Assembly (NCBI RefSeq): GCF_014529705.1
Contig: NZ_JAANIH010000069.1
Coordinates: forward strand, 1 to 46,526
Length of the DNA: 46,526 bases
Direction: 5' to 3'
From: Bradyrhizobium campsiandrae
Lineage (GTDB): Bacteria > Pseudomonadota > Alphaproteobacteria > Rhizobiales > Xanthobacteraceae
Made by a program: the position numbers and the translations under genes. The notes beneath the pieces are model-generated. The model was not told the DNA's origin, made no database searches, and saw nothing but the letters and a program-made list of their open reading frames with translations. Numbering within the stretch: position 1 is the first letter of the stretch; every line of letters begins with the position of its first letter. This document shows positions 8,094 to 15,366 of the stretch, one piece after another.

Positions 8094-9296
8094 CTACTTG
8101 GTCGACAGCACCTCGCCGAAGCGCTCCCACTGCTTGCCGGTGAAGCGCATGAACTGCAGCTGCTCGACCGGCAGATGGTCACTCTCGCCGGTATTGACTT
8201 TGATGCCGGGCAGCAGCATCGGCAACTCCAGATCCTTGATCGACAGAGCCTGCCGCAGGATGTTCTCGCGACTGAGGTCGTTGCCGGCCGCCTTGAGCAC
8301 GTGCTCCAGCACCATGCCGTTGTTGTAGCCGTTGACGTAGTTGGAATCGCGGACGTCACCGTCAGGCACGTATTTGGCCATGTAGTCGCGCCAGCCCTTC
8401 ACGCCGGGATCGTCCGCCCATGCCGGATCGAGCGGATCCTTGACATAGGCGCTCGAGATGATGCCCGTGCCGGCGTCGAGGCCGGCGGGCTCCATCACCG
8501 AGGACATCCAGACCGACACATTGCTCAGAAACGTCATCGGACGCCAGTTGATCTCGTAGGTCTTGCGGATGGCCTGTGCAGCGAATTTCGGCGTCGCGGC
8601 GATCACGAGCGCATCCGCGCCGCTCGATTTGAGCTTCACGATCTGGGAGTCGATCGTCGGCTCGGTCGGCTCGTAGGTCGCCGCCGTGACCGCCGTGTCG
8701 AACCGATCGCCGAGCACGTCCTTGAGTCCGGCGAGGTAGTCGCGGCCGAAATCGTCGTTCTGCGCCAGCACCGCGAAGGTCGCGTCGGACTTCTTCTGCA
8801 GCGCATAGCGCGCATACATGCGGGCCTCGTTACGGAACGGTGCCATCACGCCCATCAGCGCCAGCGGAAACTGCGCGGGATCACCGAACTTCGAGGCGCC
8901 CGTGGCCACGAACAACTGGGGCACCTTCTTGCTCTGCAGATATTTGGCGATCGCCGTGTTATGCGCGGTTCCCATCGTTGAGAAGATGAACGAGACGTCG
9001 TCGCTCTCGACCAGCCGGCGCGTCTGCTCCACGGTCTTGGGCGGCACGTAGCTGTCGTCGAGCGAGAGCAGGTTGACTTTGCGGCCGTTGATGCCGCCGC
9101 GGTCGTTGACCATCTTGAAATATGCGACTTCACCCTTGCCGAGGATGCCGAAGGCGGACACCGGCCCGCTATAGGGCATGGTCTGTCCGATGCGGATCTC
9201 GGCGGAGGTGATGCCGGGCTGGTCTTCGGCGAGAGCCGGTGCCGCGAGAGCGACCCAGACGACGTACAGCCCTGCAGCTGCAATAGCGCTTCGCAT
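8094..9296 (-). CDS. ABC transporter periplasmic binding protein, branched-chain amino acid (LivK) type
   Basis: A 400-residue type I periplasmic-binding-fold protein with a Sec signal peptide (cleavage near APALA-ED). The mature start ITSAEIRIGQTMPYSGP is typical of family PF13458 members. The start is clear: GGAGGAG lies a few bases before the ATG. No permease or ATPase of its own lies nearby, so it is an orphan component that may feed a transporter elsewhere. Rhizobial paralogues commonly bind aromatic acids or amides as well as amino acids; the adjacent FAH remnant and lig region make an aromatic ligand plausible (inference). It is divergent from a GntR regulator. Confidence 0.88.
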   Translation of the reverse strand: MRSAIAAAGLYVVWVALAAPALAEDQPGITSAEIRIGQTMPYSGPVSAFGILGKGEVAYFKMVNDRGGINGRKVNLLSLDDSYVPPKTVEQTRRLVESDDVSFIFSTMGTAHNTAIAKYLQSKKVPQLFVATGASKFGDPAQFPLALMGVMAPFRNEARMYARYALQKKSDATFAVLAQNDDFGRDYLAGLKDVLGDRFDTAVTAATYEPTEPTIDSQIVKLKSSGADALVIAATPKFAAQAIRKTYEINWRPMTFLSNVSVWMSSVMEPAGLDAGTGIISSAYVKDPLDPAWADDPGVKGWRDYMAKYVPDGDVRDSNYVNGYNNGMVLEHVLKAAGNDLSRENILRQALSIKDLELPMLLPGIKVNTGESDHLPVEQLQFMRFTGKQWERFGEVLSTK

Positions 9297-9371
9297 TTGG
9301 CTCCTCCCTGATGGGCCGCGCTGACGACGGCCGTTTATTCGACCTTACGGAGGTCTTGGCGCGTCGGCAAT

Positions 9372-9402
9372 AAAATATACTTTTCCATTGAAAATGTATT
9401 TT
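9372..9402. promoter_or_regulatory. AT-rich imperfect inverted repeat between binding-protein gene and gntR
   Basis: AAAATA at 9372-9377 and TATTTT at 9397-9402 flank a 19-base centre in a locally AT-rich patch of an otherwise GC-rich region, 28 bases before the GntR start. It is the likely promoter/operator zone for the divergent pair. The repeat is short, so operator identity is tentative. Confidence 0.35.
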
Positions 9403-9430
9403 TGCTTCGCGCGCGTGATATGCATGACGG

Positions 9431-10102
9431 ATGTCCGCAAGCGCCACTCAGACCGTTTATGAACAGCTCCGCGTCAGTCTGCTCGCCGGCCAATACAGGC
9501 CCGAGGCGAAGCTGAAGATCAGCGAACTCGGATCGGCTTTCTCGGTCAGCACCGGGGCGATCCGCGAGGCGCTTGCGCGGCTGACCGCAGAGGGGCTGGT
9601 GACGGCGATGCCGCAGCGCGGCTTCCGCGTCGCACCGGTGTCGGTCGCCGATTTGCGCGATCTCACCGAAATGCGCATCGAGATCGAGACCAAGTGCCTG
9701 CGCCGTGCGATCGCCAACGGCGATCTCGCCTGGGAGGCGGCCGTGGTCGCCGCGCATCACCGGCTGGCGGTTACGCCGATCGCGGCCGCGGACGGCGGCT
9801 TTTCGCCGACGTGGATCTTGGCGCACGGCGATTTCCACGCCGCGCTCGCCCGGGCCTGCGACAGCGCCTGGATGCTGCGCGTGCGCGACCTGTTGTTCGC
9901 CCACAATGAGCGCTATCTCGACCTCGCGCGCAAGACCGACCGCGGCAATCGCGACGCCGCGCGCGAGCATCGCGAGCTGATGGAGGCGGCGCTTGCACGC
10001 GACCCCGACCGGGCGGTCGCTGCGATGACAGCGCATATCGGTAGGACCCGGGACACGATCGAGCCGGCCCTGAGGCGGGCGGAGACGGACGAGGTCGGGT
10101 GA
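9431..10102 (+). CDS. GntR-family transcriptional regulator, FadR/FCD subgroup
   Basis: A 223-residue protein. The winged helix-turn-helix covers about residues 8-72 (LKISELGSAFSVSTGAIREA, then GLVTAMPQRGFRV), followed by an all-helical FCD effector domain with the metal-binding pattern residues (HGDFHAAL, and later HRELMEA and HIGR). FCD proteins sense carboxylic acids and usually repress a divergent catabolic or transport gene, here the LivK-like protein. It ends 121 bases before the convergent ligB gene. The effector is unknown. Confidence 0.88.
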   Translation: MSASATQTVYEQLRVSLLAGQYRPEAKLKISELGSAFSVSTGAIREALARLTAEGLVTAMPQRGFRVAPVSVADLRDLTEMRIEIETKCLRRAIANGDLAWEAAVVAAHHRLAVTPIAAADGGFSPTWILAHGDFHAALARACDSAWMLRVRDLLFAHNERYLDLARKTDRGNRDAAREHRELMEAALARDPDRAVAAMTAHIGRTRDTIEPALRRAETDEVG

Positions 10103-10223
10103 GATACCTGCGAGGTCGGCGGCGCGCTGGCGGCGGTCGGCGGCGTCTGCCTCCTTGTCGTGCACTGGGAATTGCGACCAGACGAGCCGGTTGCGTCGCT
10201 TTCATACGCGCTACGAAGCCGTG

Positions 10224-11063
10224 TCAGGCTGCAGGCTCCAGCACCATCATTCCGGTCGCCGTGTTCGAGATCGGAATGTGATAGTTGGAATGCTGCTTTT
10301 TGACCTTCTCCGGAAGTGTGCCGCGCGCGACCATCCAGTTCAGCAATTCGACTCCTTGCGTGCCGGAGAGCTCGACCAGCTCGACGGTCGAATATTTCGT
10401 GGCCCAGGCGGGGTCGTTGACCATGCTGTCCATGAACTTCAGGTCGAACTCCTTGTTGATGAAGCCCGCGCGCTCGCCATCGAGTTGGTGCGACAGGCCG
10501 CCGGTGCCCATCACCACGACCCGCTCGTCCTTGGGCCAGGACGCAATGGCACGTGCGAGCGCGTTGCCGAGCTTGTAGCAGCGCGCCGCGGAGGGCAGGG
10601 GCGCCTGCACCGTGTTCACCACCACCGGAACGGTGCGGACCGGCCAGTTCTGGTCGGGCCAGCACAGCGCCATCGGCAGTGTGAAGGCGTGGTCGACGAC
10701 CATCTCCTGGCAGGACACGACGTCGAACTCGTCTTCGACGAGCTTCTCGATGATGTGCCATGACAGCTCGGGATCGCCGCGGAACGGTTTTACGGTCGGA
10801 ATGCCCCAGCCCTCGTCAGCGTTGCGATATTCGCCCGCGGCGCCGATCGCGAAGGTCGGCATCTTGTCGAGGAAGAAGTTCAGGCCGTGATCATTATAGA
10901 CCATCACGACGATTTCGGGCTTCACCTTGGCGAGCCAGTCGCGCGCCGGAGGAAAGCCGTCGAAGAAGGGTTTCCAATAGGGATCCTGCTGCAGGCCCTT
11001 GGCGATCGCGCCGCCGATGGCAGGCACGTGTGAGGTCGTGATCGCACCAACAATCCTTGCCAT
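10224..11063 (-). CDS. ligB: Protocatechuate 4,5-dioxygenase-type beta subunit (class III extradiol dioxygenase)
   Basis: A 279-residue catalytic subunit that would open protocatechuate or gallate between C4 and C5 using non-haem Fe(II). The iron ligands of LigB are present: His12 (TTSHVPA), His59 (VYNDHG) and Glu239 (GVELLNWM). The catalytic histidine lies in GGLSHQLDGERAG (His192), and YHIPISNTATG at the C-terminus is also conserved. The ATG at 11063 gives the family N-terminus MARIVGAITTSH; the open frame continues upstream only because it overlaps ligA. It is 5 bases from ligA. Protocatechuate versus gallate preference cannot be told from sequence, and these subunits also resemble other LigAB-type dioxygenases. 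Confidence 0.88.
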   Translation of the reverse strand: MARIVGAITTSHVPAIGGAIAKGLQQDPYWKPFFDGFPPARDWLAKVKPEIVVMVYNDHGLNFFLDKMPTFAIGAAGEYRNADEGWGIPTVKPFRGDPELSWHIIEKLVEDEFDVVSCQEMVVDHAFTLPMALCWPDQNWPVRTVPVVVNTVQAPLPSAARCYKLGNALARAIASWPKDERVVVMGTGGLSHQLDGERAGFINKEFDLKFMDSMVNDPAWATKYSTVELVELSGTQGVELLNWMVARGTLPEKVKKQHSNYHIPISNTATGMMVLEPAA

Positions 11064-11068
11064 GATGA

Positions 11069-11422
11069 TTACCTCGCCGCCGCCAGAAGTTTCGCCTTGA
11101 ACTCGTCCTTGGTCATGCCGGTCTGCTGCGCGCCGATGTCCTGCATGTCGAGACCGAAGATGCCGGCGAATTTGGCGAGGTAGTAGGCATTGCCGCCGGC
11201 CTCGATCAGCTGCAGCACGTTGCGATTGCGGATCGCCTCGCGCTGCTGGGCGTTGAGGCCGTATTTGGCGCAATAGGCGTCCTCGTTCGCGACGAAGGCA
11301 GCCCGGTTGGCGGCATCGTTGAACGAGTAGCACATCTTGTTCAGCGCATAGCCCTTGCGGGCCTGCTCACCGTCGAAGATCGTGGTGCCCGGCACGGGCT
11401 GCCGCGGCTTGGCGTTGGGCAT
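11069..11422 (-). CDS. ligA: Protocatechuate 4,5-dioxygenase-type alpha subunit
   Basis: A 117-residue small helical subunit that caps the LigB active site. Recognisable parts are VPGTTIFDGEQARKGYALNK at the N-terminus, then MCYSF, and GGNAYYLAKFAGI followed by a C-terminal TGMTKDEF. The start at 11422 (MPNAKPRQP) has AGGGAG upstream; the frame is open for 18 more codons into the intergenic palindrome, which is not expected to be translated. It is translated ahead of ligB as a two-gene operon, divergent from a LysR regulator. Confidence 0.88.
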   Translation of the reverse strand: MPNAKPRQPVPGTTIFDGEQARKGYALNKMCYSFNDAANRAAFVANEDAYCAKYGLNAQQREAIRNRNVLQLIEAGGNAYYLAKFAGIFGLDMQDIGAQQTGMTKDEFKAKLLAAAR

Positions 11423-11455
11423 GGCGTTTCTCCCTGGGTCTTGTTTCCGGGCCCG

Positions 11456-11483
11456 GCGCGATTTGCTCCAGATCAAATCGCGC
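11456..11483. promoter_or_regulatory. Perfect 10-bp-arm palindrome between ligA and lysR (probable operator)
   Basis: GCGCGATTTG-N8-CAAATCGCGC lies 34 bases upstream of ligA and about 70 upstream of the divergent LysR start. The core ATTTG-N8-CAAAT includes the T-N11-A pattern of LysR boxes. It is the best candidate site for autoregulation and ligAB control. Confidence 0.65.
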
Positions 11484-11553
11484 AGCAGTCGTCCCGGGCA
11501 CTATTTCGATCTAATTGCTAGGGAAGATAAACGCCGGGACTCTGATTGCTCTC

Positions 11554-12510
11554 ATGAGCCAATTCGATCATTTGGATCTGGATGGCCACCTGCTTCGGCT
11601 CCTGCTGGCGGTAATCGAGGCAGGCTCGGTGACGCAGGCCGCGCAGCGGCTTGGCGTGACCCAGTCGGCGGTCAGCCATCTCCTCGACAAGCTGCGCGCC
11701 ATCGTCGGCGATCCCTTGTTCGTGAAGTCGGGACGGGGGATCGTGCCGACGGCACGCGCGCAGGCGCTTGCGATCCATGCCCGCCGGCTGCTGGACGAGT
11801 TGCGCAGCTTCTCCAGTGCCGCCGAATTCGATCCGGCGAAGCTGTCCGCGCTGGTGACGATCGCCGCCAATGATTTGCAGCGCGACCTGCTGTTGCCGTC
11901 CTTCCTGCGCTATGTCCGTGGCCAGGCACCGGGCTTTGCGCTGCGGGTGATCCAGTCCGGCGCGCCGACGGCCGAGCTATTGCGCGACGAGCAGTGCCAG
12001 CTCGTCATTACGCCGCGGCCGCCCGAGGCGTTGGATGTGCTGCAGAAGCGGCTCTACGAGGACAGTTACCGCGTGTTCTACGATGCAAGTCAGCGCAAGG
12101 CACCGCTGACGCTCGAGGACTACCTTGCGGCAGACCACGTCACCGTATTGCATGAGCCGCGGCGGCCGCTCGACCTCGACGAGGTGCTCGCCGAGCGCGG
12201 GGTGCACCGCCGCTTCGTGGCGGAGGTTCCCGGCTTTGCCGGGATCGGACCGTTCCTGCGCGGCAGCACGCTGATTGCGACACTGCCGAGCCTGCTACGT
12301 GCCCATATGCTGCGCGACTTCGCCGTGGCGCCGGTGCCGGTGGCATGCCCGCCGATGCCGATGTTCATGGTCTGGCACCTCCGGCACCAGACCGATCCGA
12401 TGCACCGCTGGCTGCGCCAGCAGCTCGAAATCGTGGTCGCACCGTCGCTGGCGGCGGCTGCGGAGCACATGCCCAACGCGCCGTCCGTGCGGAGGGCAGC
12501 CCGTCGCTGA
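11554..12510 (+). CDS. LysR-family regulator, probable ligAB regulator
   Basis: A 318-residue LysR protein of the NodD/NahR/LinR-like branch. The helix-turn-helix at about residues 20-60 reads GSVTQAAQRLGVTQSAVSHL, followed by VGDPLFVKSGRGIVPT. The second half is the effector domain. This branch commonly responds to aromatic compounds. The start ATG at 11554 (MSQFDHLDLDG) fits the family; a TTG at 11515 in the same frame would add 13 residues and would lie closer to the palindrome. It is divergent from ligA/ligB, and the cytochrome P450 operon follows in the same direction 164 bases later, so both may be its targets (inference). Confidence 0.88.
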   Translation: MSQFDHLDLDGHLLRLLLAVIEAGSVTQAAQRLGVTQSAVSHLLDKLRAIVGDPLFVKSGRGIVPTARAQALAIHARRLLDELRSFSSAAEFDPAKLSALVTIAANDLQRDLLLPSFLRYVRGQAPGFALRVIQSGAPTAELLRDEQCQLVITPRPPEALDVLQKRLYEDSYRVFYDASQRKAPLTLEDYLAADHVTVLHEPRRPLDLDEVLAERGVHRRFVAEVPGFAGIGPFLRGSTLIATLPSLLRAHMLRDFAVAPVPVACPPMPMFMVWHLRHQTDPMHRWLRQQLEIVVAPSLAAAAEHMPNAPSVRRAARR

Positions 12511-12674
12511 TCGTTTAAGCAATGGAGTACCGCCCAGCGCTGCGACGTCGTGGCGACTGAGCGGCCATGTTTGAAAAGTCCAAGTCTCTGCGAGGTTCAT
12601 CTCTCACGGCGCAGACGCCCGCGGCGCTAAGCATAGGCAAGAGCAAGCAACACAGATCTCGAGGAGGAGACCCC

Positions 12675-13838
12675 ATGTTCGCCTTCGATCCCTATTCGCC
12701 CGTGGTCGATGCCGACCCGTTCCCGTTCTACAAGACCTTGCGCGACGAGCATCCGTGCTTCTGGAGTCCGCAGGCGGGCATGTGGGTGCTGTCGCGCTAC
12801 TCCGACATCGTTTCCGCCGGCCAGAACTGGCAGGTCTACTCCTCCGCCAAGGGCAATCTGATGACCGAATTGCCCAACCGCGCGGGCGCCACGCTCGGCA
12901 CGACCGATCCGCCGCGCCACGATCGGTTGCGTGGCCTGATCCAGTACGCCTTCATGAAGCGCACTCTCGAGGCGCTGGCCGATCCGATCCGCGACATCGC
13001 CCGGAGCACCGCGCAAGCCTTGCGCGGCAAGGACCGCTTCGACTTCATCGAGGATTTTTCGTCCAAGTTTACGGTGCGCGTGCTGTTCGCCGCGCTGGGG
13101 CTGCCGCTCGGCGACGAGCAGACCGTTCGCGACAAGGCCGTGCTGATGGTGCAGAGCGATCCACACACCCGCGCCAAGGGGCCCGAGCATATCGCAGCCT
13201 ACAACTGGATGCAGGATTATGCGTCCAACGTGATTGCGGAGCGCAGGGCCAACCCGCAGAACGACCTGATCTCGCATTTCAGCATGGCCGGGATCGACGG
13301 CGACAGGCTCGACGAGCGCGAGGTGCTGCTCACCACCACGACGCTGACCATGGCCGGAATAGAATCGCTCGGCGGCTTCATGAGCATGTTCGCCTTCAAC
13401 CTCGCGGACTACAAAGAGGCGCGGCAGGCGGTGGTCGCCAATCCCGAGCTGTTGCCCGACGCGATCGAGGAATCGCTTCGCTTCAACACCTCGGCCCAGC
13501 GCTTCCGACGCTGCCTGCAGAAGGACCTCACGCTGCATGGCCAGACCATGCGGGAGGGCGATTTCGTCTGCCTCGCCTATGGCTCGGGTAATCGCGACGA
13601 GCGGCAATATCCCGATCCGGATGTCTATGACATCACGCGCAAGCCGCGCGGTCATCTTGGTTTCGGCGGTGGCGTGCATGCCTGTCTCGGCACCGCGATT
13701 GCCCGCCTCGCCGTGAAGATCGCCTTCGACGAATTCCACAAGGTCGTGCCGAGTTATCGCCGTACCCAGGAGCAACTGGCCTGGATGCCGTCGTCGACCT
13801 TCCGCAGCCCGATGCTGCTCGAGCTGGCCGTGCACTGA
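12675..13838 (+). CDS. Cytochrome P450 (bacterial class I)
   Basis: A 387-residue soluble haem monooxygenase. The haem loop FGGGVHACLG places the ligand at Cys337; the K-helix ExxR is EESLR. The I-helix reads AGIESLGG: the acidic residue of the oxygen-activation motif is kept, but the usual Thr is Ser. The start is fixed by GGAGGAG just before ATG 12675. A 2Fe-2S ferredoxin gene follows after 11 bases and is the obvious electron donor; no ferredoxin reductase is nearby. In this setting, hydroxylation or O-demethylation of a methoxy-aromatic that feeds LigAB is plausible, but the CYP family cannot be assigned by eye. Confidence 0.92.
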   Translation: MFAFDPYSPVVDADPFPFYKTLRDEHPCFWSPQAGMWVLSRYSDIVSAGQNWQVYSSAKGNLMTELPNRAGATLGTTDPPRHDRLRGLIQYAFMKRTLEALADPIRDIARSTAQALRGKDRFDFIEDFSSKFTVRVLFAALGLPLGDEQTVRDKAVLMVQSDPHTRAKGPEHIAAYNWMQDYASNVIAERRANPQNDLISHFSMAGIDGDRLDEREVLLTTTTLTMAGIESLGGFMSMFAFNLADYKEARQAVVANPELLPDAIEESLRFNTSAQRFRRCLQKDLTLHGQTMREGDFVCLAYGSGNRDERQYPDPDVYDITRKPRGHLGFGGGVHACLGTAIARLAVKIAFDEFHKVVPSYRRTQEQLAWMPSSTFRSPMLLELAVH

Positions 13839-13849
13839 GGGAGAGGGCG

Positions 13850-14173
13850 ATGGTTAGCATCATCTATGTTGAGCCCTCCGGCAAAAGCCACGCCGTGAAT
13901 GTCGAGGAGGGCTGGAGCCTGATGCAGGGCGCGACCGCCAATGGCGTCGATGGCATCGTCGGCGAATGCGGAGGTTCCTGCGCCTGCGGCACCTGCCATT
14001 GCTATATCGAGGAGAGCCGGTTCGCCGAGCTGCCGGCGCCGAGCGCCGGCGAGGTGGACCTGCTCGACACGGTCGCCGCCGAACTGAAGCCGAACAGCCG
14101 CCTGGCGTGTCAGGTCCAGGCGACGGCCGGGCTGGAAGGGCTCGTGGTGACGCTGCCTGCGACGCAGGGGTGA
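13850..14173 (+). CDS. 2Fe-2S ferredoxin, adrenodoxin/putidaredoxin type
   Basis: A 107-residue electron carrier. Cluster ligands are Cys40, Cys46 and Cys49 in CGGSCACGTC plus Cys87 in LACQV, matching the C-x5-C-x2-C...C pattern of P450-partner ferredoxins. Cys44 and Cys51 are additional cysteines. The start ATG has GGGAGAGGGCG upstream, right after the P450 stop. It would pass single electrons to the P450; the reductase must be encoded elsewhere. Confidence 0.92.
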   Translation: MVSIIYVEPSGKSHAVNVEEGWSLMQGATANGVDGIVGECGGSCACGTCHCYIEESRFAELPAPSAGEVDLLDTVAAELKPNSRLACQVQATAGLEGLVVTLPATQG

Positions 14174-14187
14174 CATGAACTGACTTC

Positions 14188-14228
14188 GTCATTCCGGGCC
14201 TGCGCCTTGCGGCGCCTCCCGGAATGAC
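14188..14228. repeat. Palindromic intergenic hairpin (REP-like / bidirectional terminator)
   Basis: GTCATTCCGGG and CCCGGAATGAC form a perfect 11-bp outer stem around an inner pairing (GCGCC-TTGC-GGCGC). It lies between the convergent ferredoxin and ligC genes. Hairpins built on GTCATTCCGGG are scattered through Bradyrhizobium and Rhodopseudomonas genomes (from memory). There is no T-run, so it may be a repeat element rather than, or as well as, a terminator. Confidence 0.7.
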
Positions 14229-14248
14229 ATGTGGAGAGAGGACGCTAC

Positions 14249-15208
14249 CTAACCCGCCGCGAGTTGCCGGTCCAGGTCGTGCAGCACCTGGTAGCAGGGC
14301 AGCACCTGGGCGACGCTGGCATTGGGCTCGCGGCCCTCGCGGATCGCGGCGAAGAACTCGCGGTCCTGCAGCTCGATGCCGTTCATGGAGACGTCGACCT
14401 TGGAGACGTCGATCTTCTCCTCCTTGCCGTTCACCAGATCGTCGTAGCGAGCGATATAGGTGCCGGTGTCGCCGATGTAGCGGAAGAAGGTGCCGAGCGG
14501 CCCGTCATTGTTGAAGGACAGGCTGAGCGTGCAGATGGCACCATTGGCGGCCTTGAGCTGGATCGACATGTCCATGGCGATGCCCAGGGCCGGATGGATC
14601 GGTCCTTGCACCGCGTTGGCCTTCACGATCGGCGAGCGCGCCTGGTAGGCGAACAAATCGACCGTATGGGCGGCGTGATGCCAGAGCAGATGGTCGGTCC
14701 AGCTCCGCGGCTGGCCCAGCGCGTTCATGTTGGTGCGGCGGAAGAAGTAGGTCTGCACGTCCATCTGTTGGATGTTGTACTCGCCCGCCACGATCTTCTG
14801 GTGCACCCATTGGTGGCTCGGGTTGAAGCGGCGAGTGTGGCCGCACATGGCGGTCAATCCGGTCCTCTTCTGCAGATCCACCACGGCCTGCGCGTCGGCC
14901 AGCGAGTCCGCGAGCGGAATCTCGACCTGCACATGCTTGCCGGCCTTCATGCACTCGATCGCCTGGGCGGCATGCATCTGCGTCGGCGTGCACAGGATCA
15001 CGGCGTCGACCTCCGGCAGCTTCAGGCTGTCGGCAAGCTCGGTGGAGACGTGCTTGATGCCGTATTTGTCGGCGACCTCCTTGGTCTGATCCAGCCTGCG
15101 GCCGACCAGCGACACCACCTCGACGCCGTCGATGTTCTTGATGCCGTCGAGGTGCTTGATACCGAACGCGCCGGCGCCGGCCAGCGCCACCTTGATCGTT
15201 TTGGCCAT
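14249..15208 (-). CDS. ligC: 4-carboxy-2-hydroxymuconate-6-semialdehyde dehydrogenase (Gfo/Idh/MocA family)
   Basis: A 319-residue NAD(P)-dependent dehydrogenase. The N-terminal Rossmann loop is VALAGAGAFGIKHL, and the sugar-dehydrogenase-like EIPLADS stands in the place of the family EKP motif. The C-terminal half has WTDHLLWHHAAHTVDLF, as in LigC. It converts the hemiacetal form of the LigAB ring-cleavage product to 2-pyrone-4,6-dicarboxylate. It is last in the minus-strand lig operon, directly after a deletion scar of ligAB. The family is broad, but the neighbours LigI, LigK and LigJ make the LigC assignment strong. Confidence 0.87.
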   Translation of the reverse strand: MAKTIKVALAGAGAFGIKHLDGIKNIDGVEVVSLVGRRLDQTKEVADKYGIKHVSTELADSLKLPEVDAVILCTPTQMHAAQAIECMKAGKHVQVEIPLADSLADAQAVVDLQKRTGLTAMCGHTRRFNPSHQWVHQKIVAGEYNIQQMDVQTYFFRRTNMNALGQPRSWTDHLLWHHAAHTVDLFAYQARSPIVKANAVQGPIHPALGIAMDMSIQLKAANGAICTLSLSFNNDGPLGTFFRYIGDTGTYIARYDDLVNGKEEKIDVSKVDVSMNGIELQDREFFAAIREGREPNASVAQVLPCYQVLHDLDRQLAAG

Positions 15209-15210
15209 GT

Positions 15211-15340
15211 CAGTTGTTCTCCAGAATCAGATGGCCGACGGCGCTGTTGCTTGCCGGCACATGGTAAAGCCTTGGCGCGACATGTCGGCGTCGCAAAGGG
15301 TCGTACCGGGAATGTCCTTGTAGGGTTTGTCGAGTGACAT
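15211..15340 (-). pseudogene. Deletion scar of a second ligAB: LigA start joined out of frame to LigB end
   Basis: From ATG 15340 the minus strand encodes MSLDKPYKDIPGTT and on to DADMSRQGF, the conserved LigA N-terminus. It then shifts frame and runs into a TGA at 15226 after 37 codons. In the neighbouring frame, LYHVPASNSAVGHLILENN ends at TGA 15211-15213, matching the LigB C-terminus (compare YHIPASNTALG in Sphingobium LigB, and YHIPISNTATG in the intact ligB here). About 100 LigA and 260 LigB codons are gone. The junction lies near 15265-15271. The upstream AGGAGAT ribosome site and the ligC spacing are kept, so transcription through to ligC is preserved. A functional 37-residue peptide is unlikely. 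Confidence 0.87.
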
Positions 15341-15366
15341 CGGATGATCTCCTCTTCAGGATTTCT

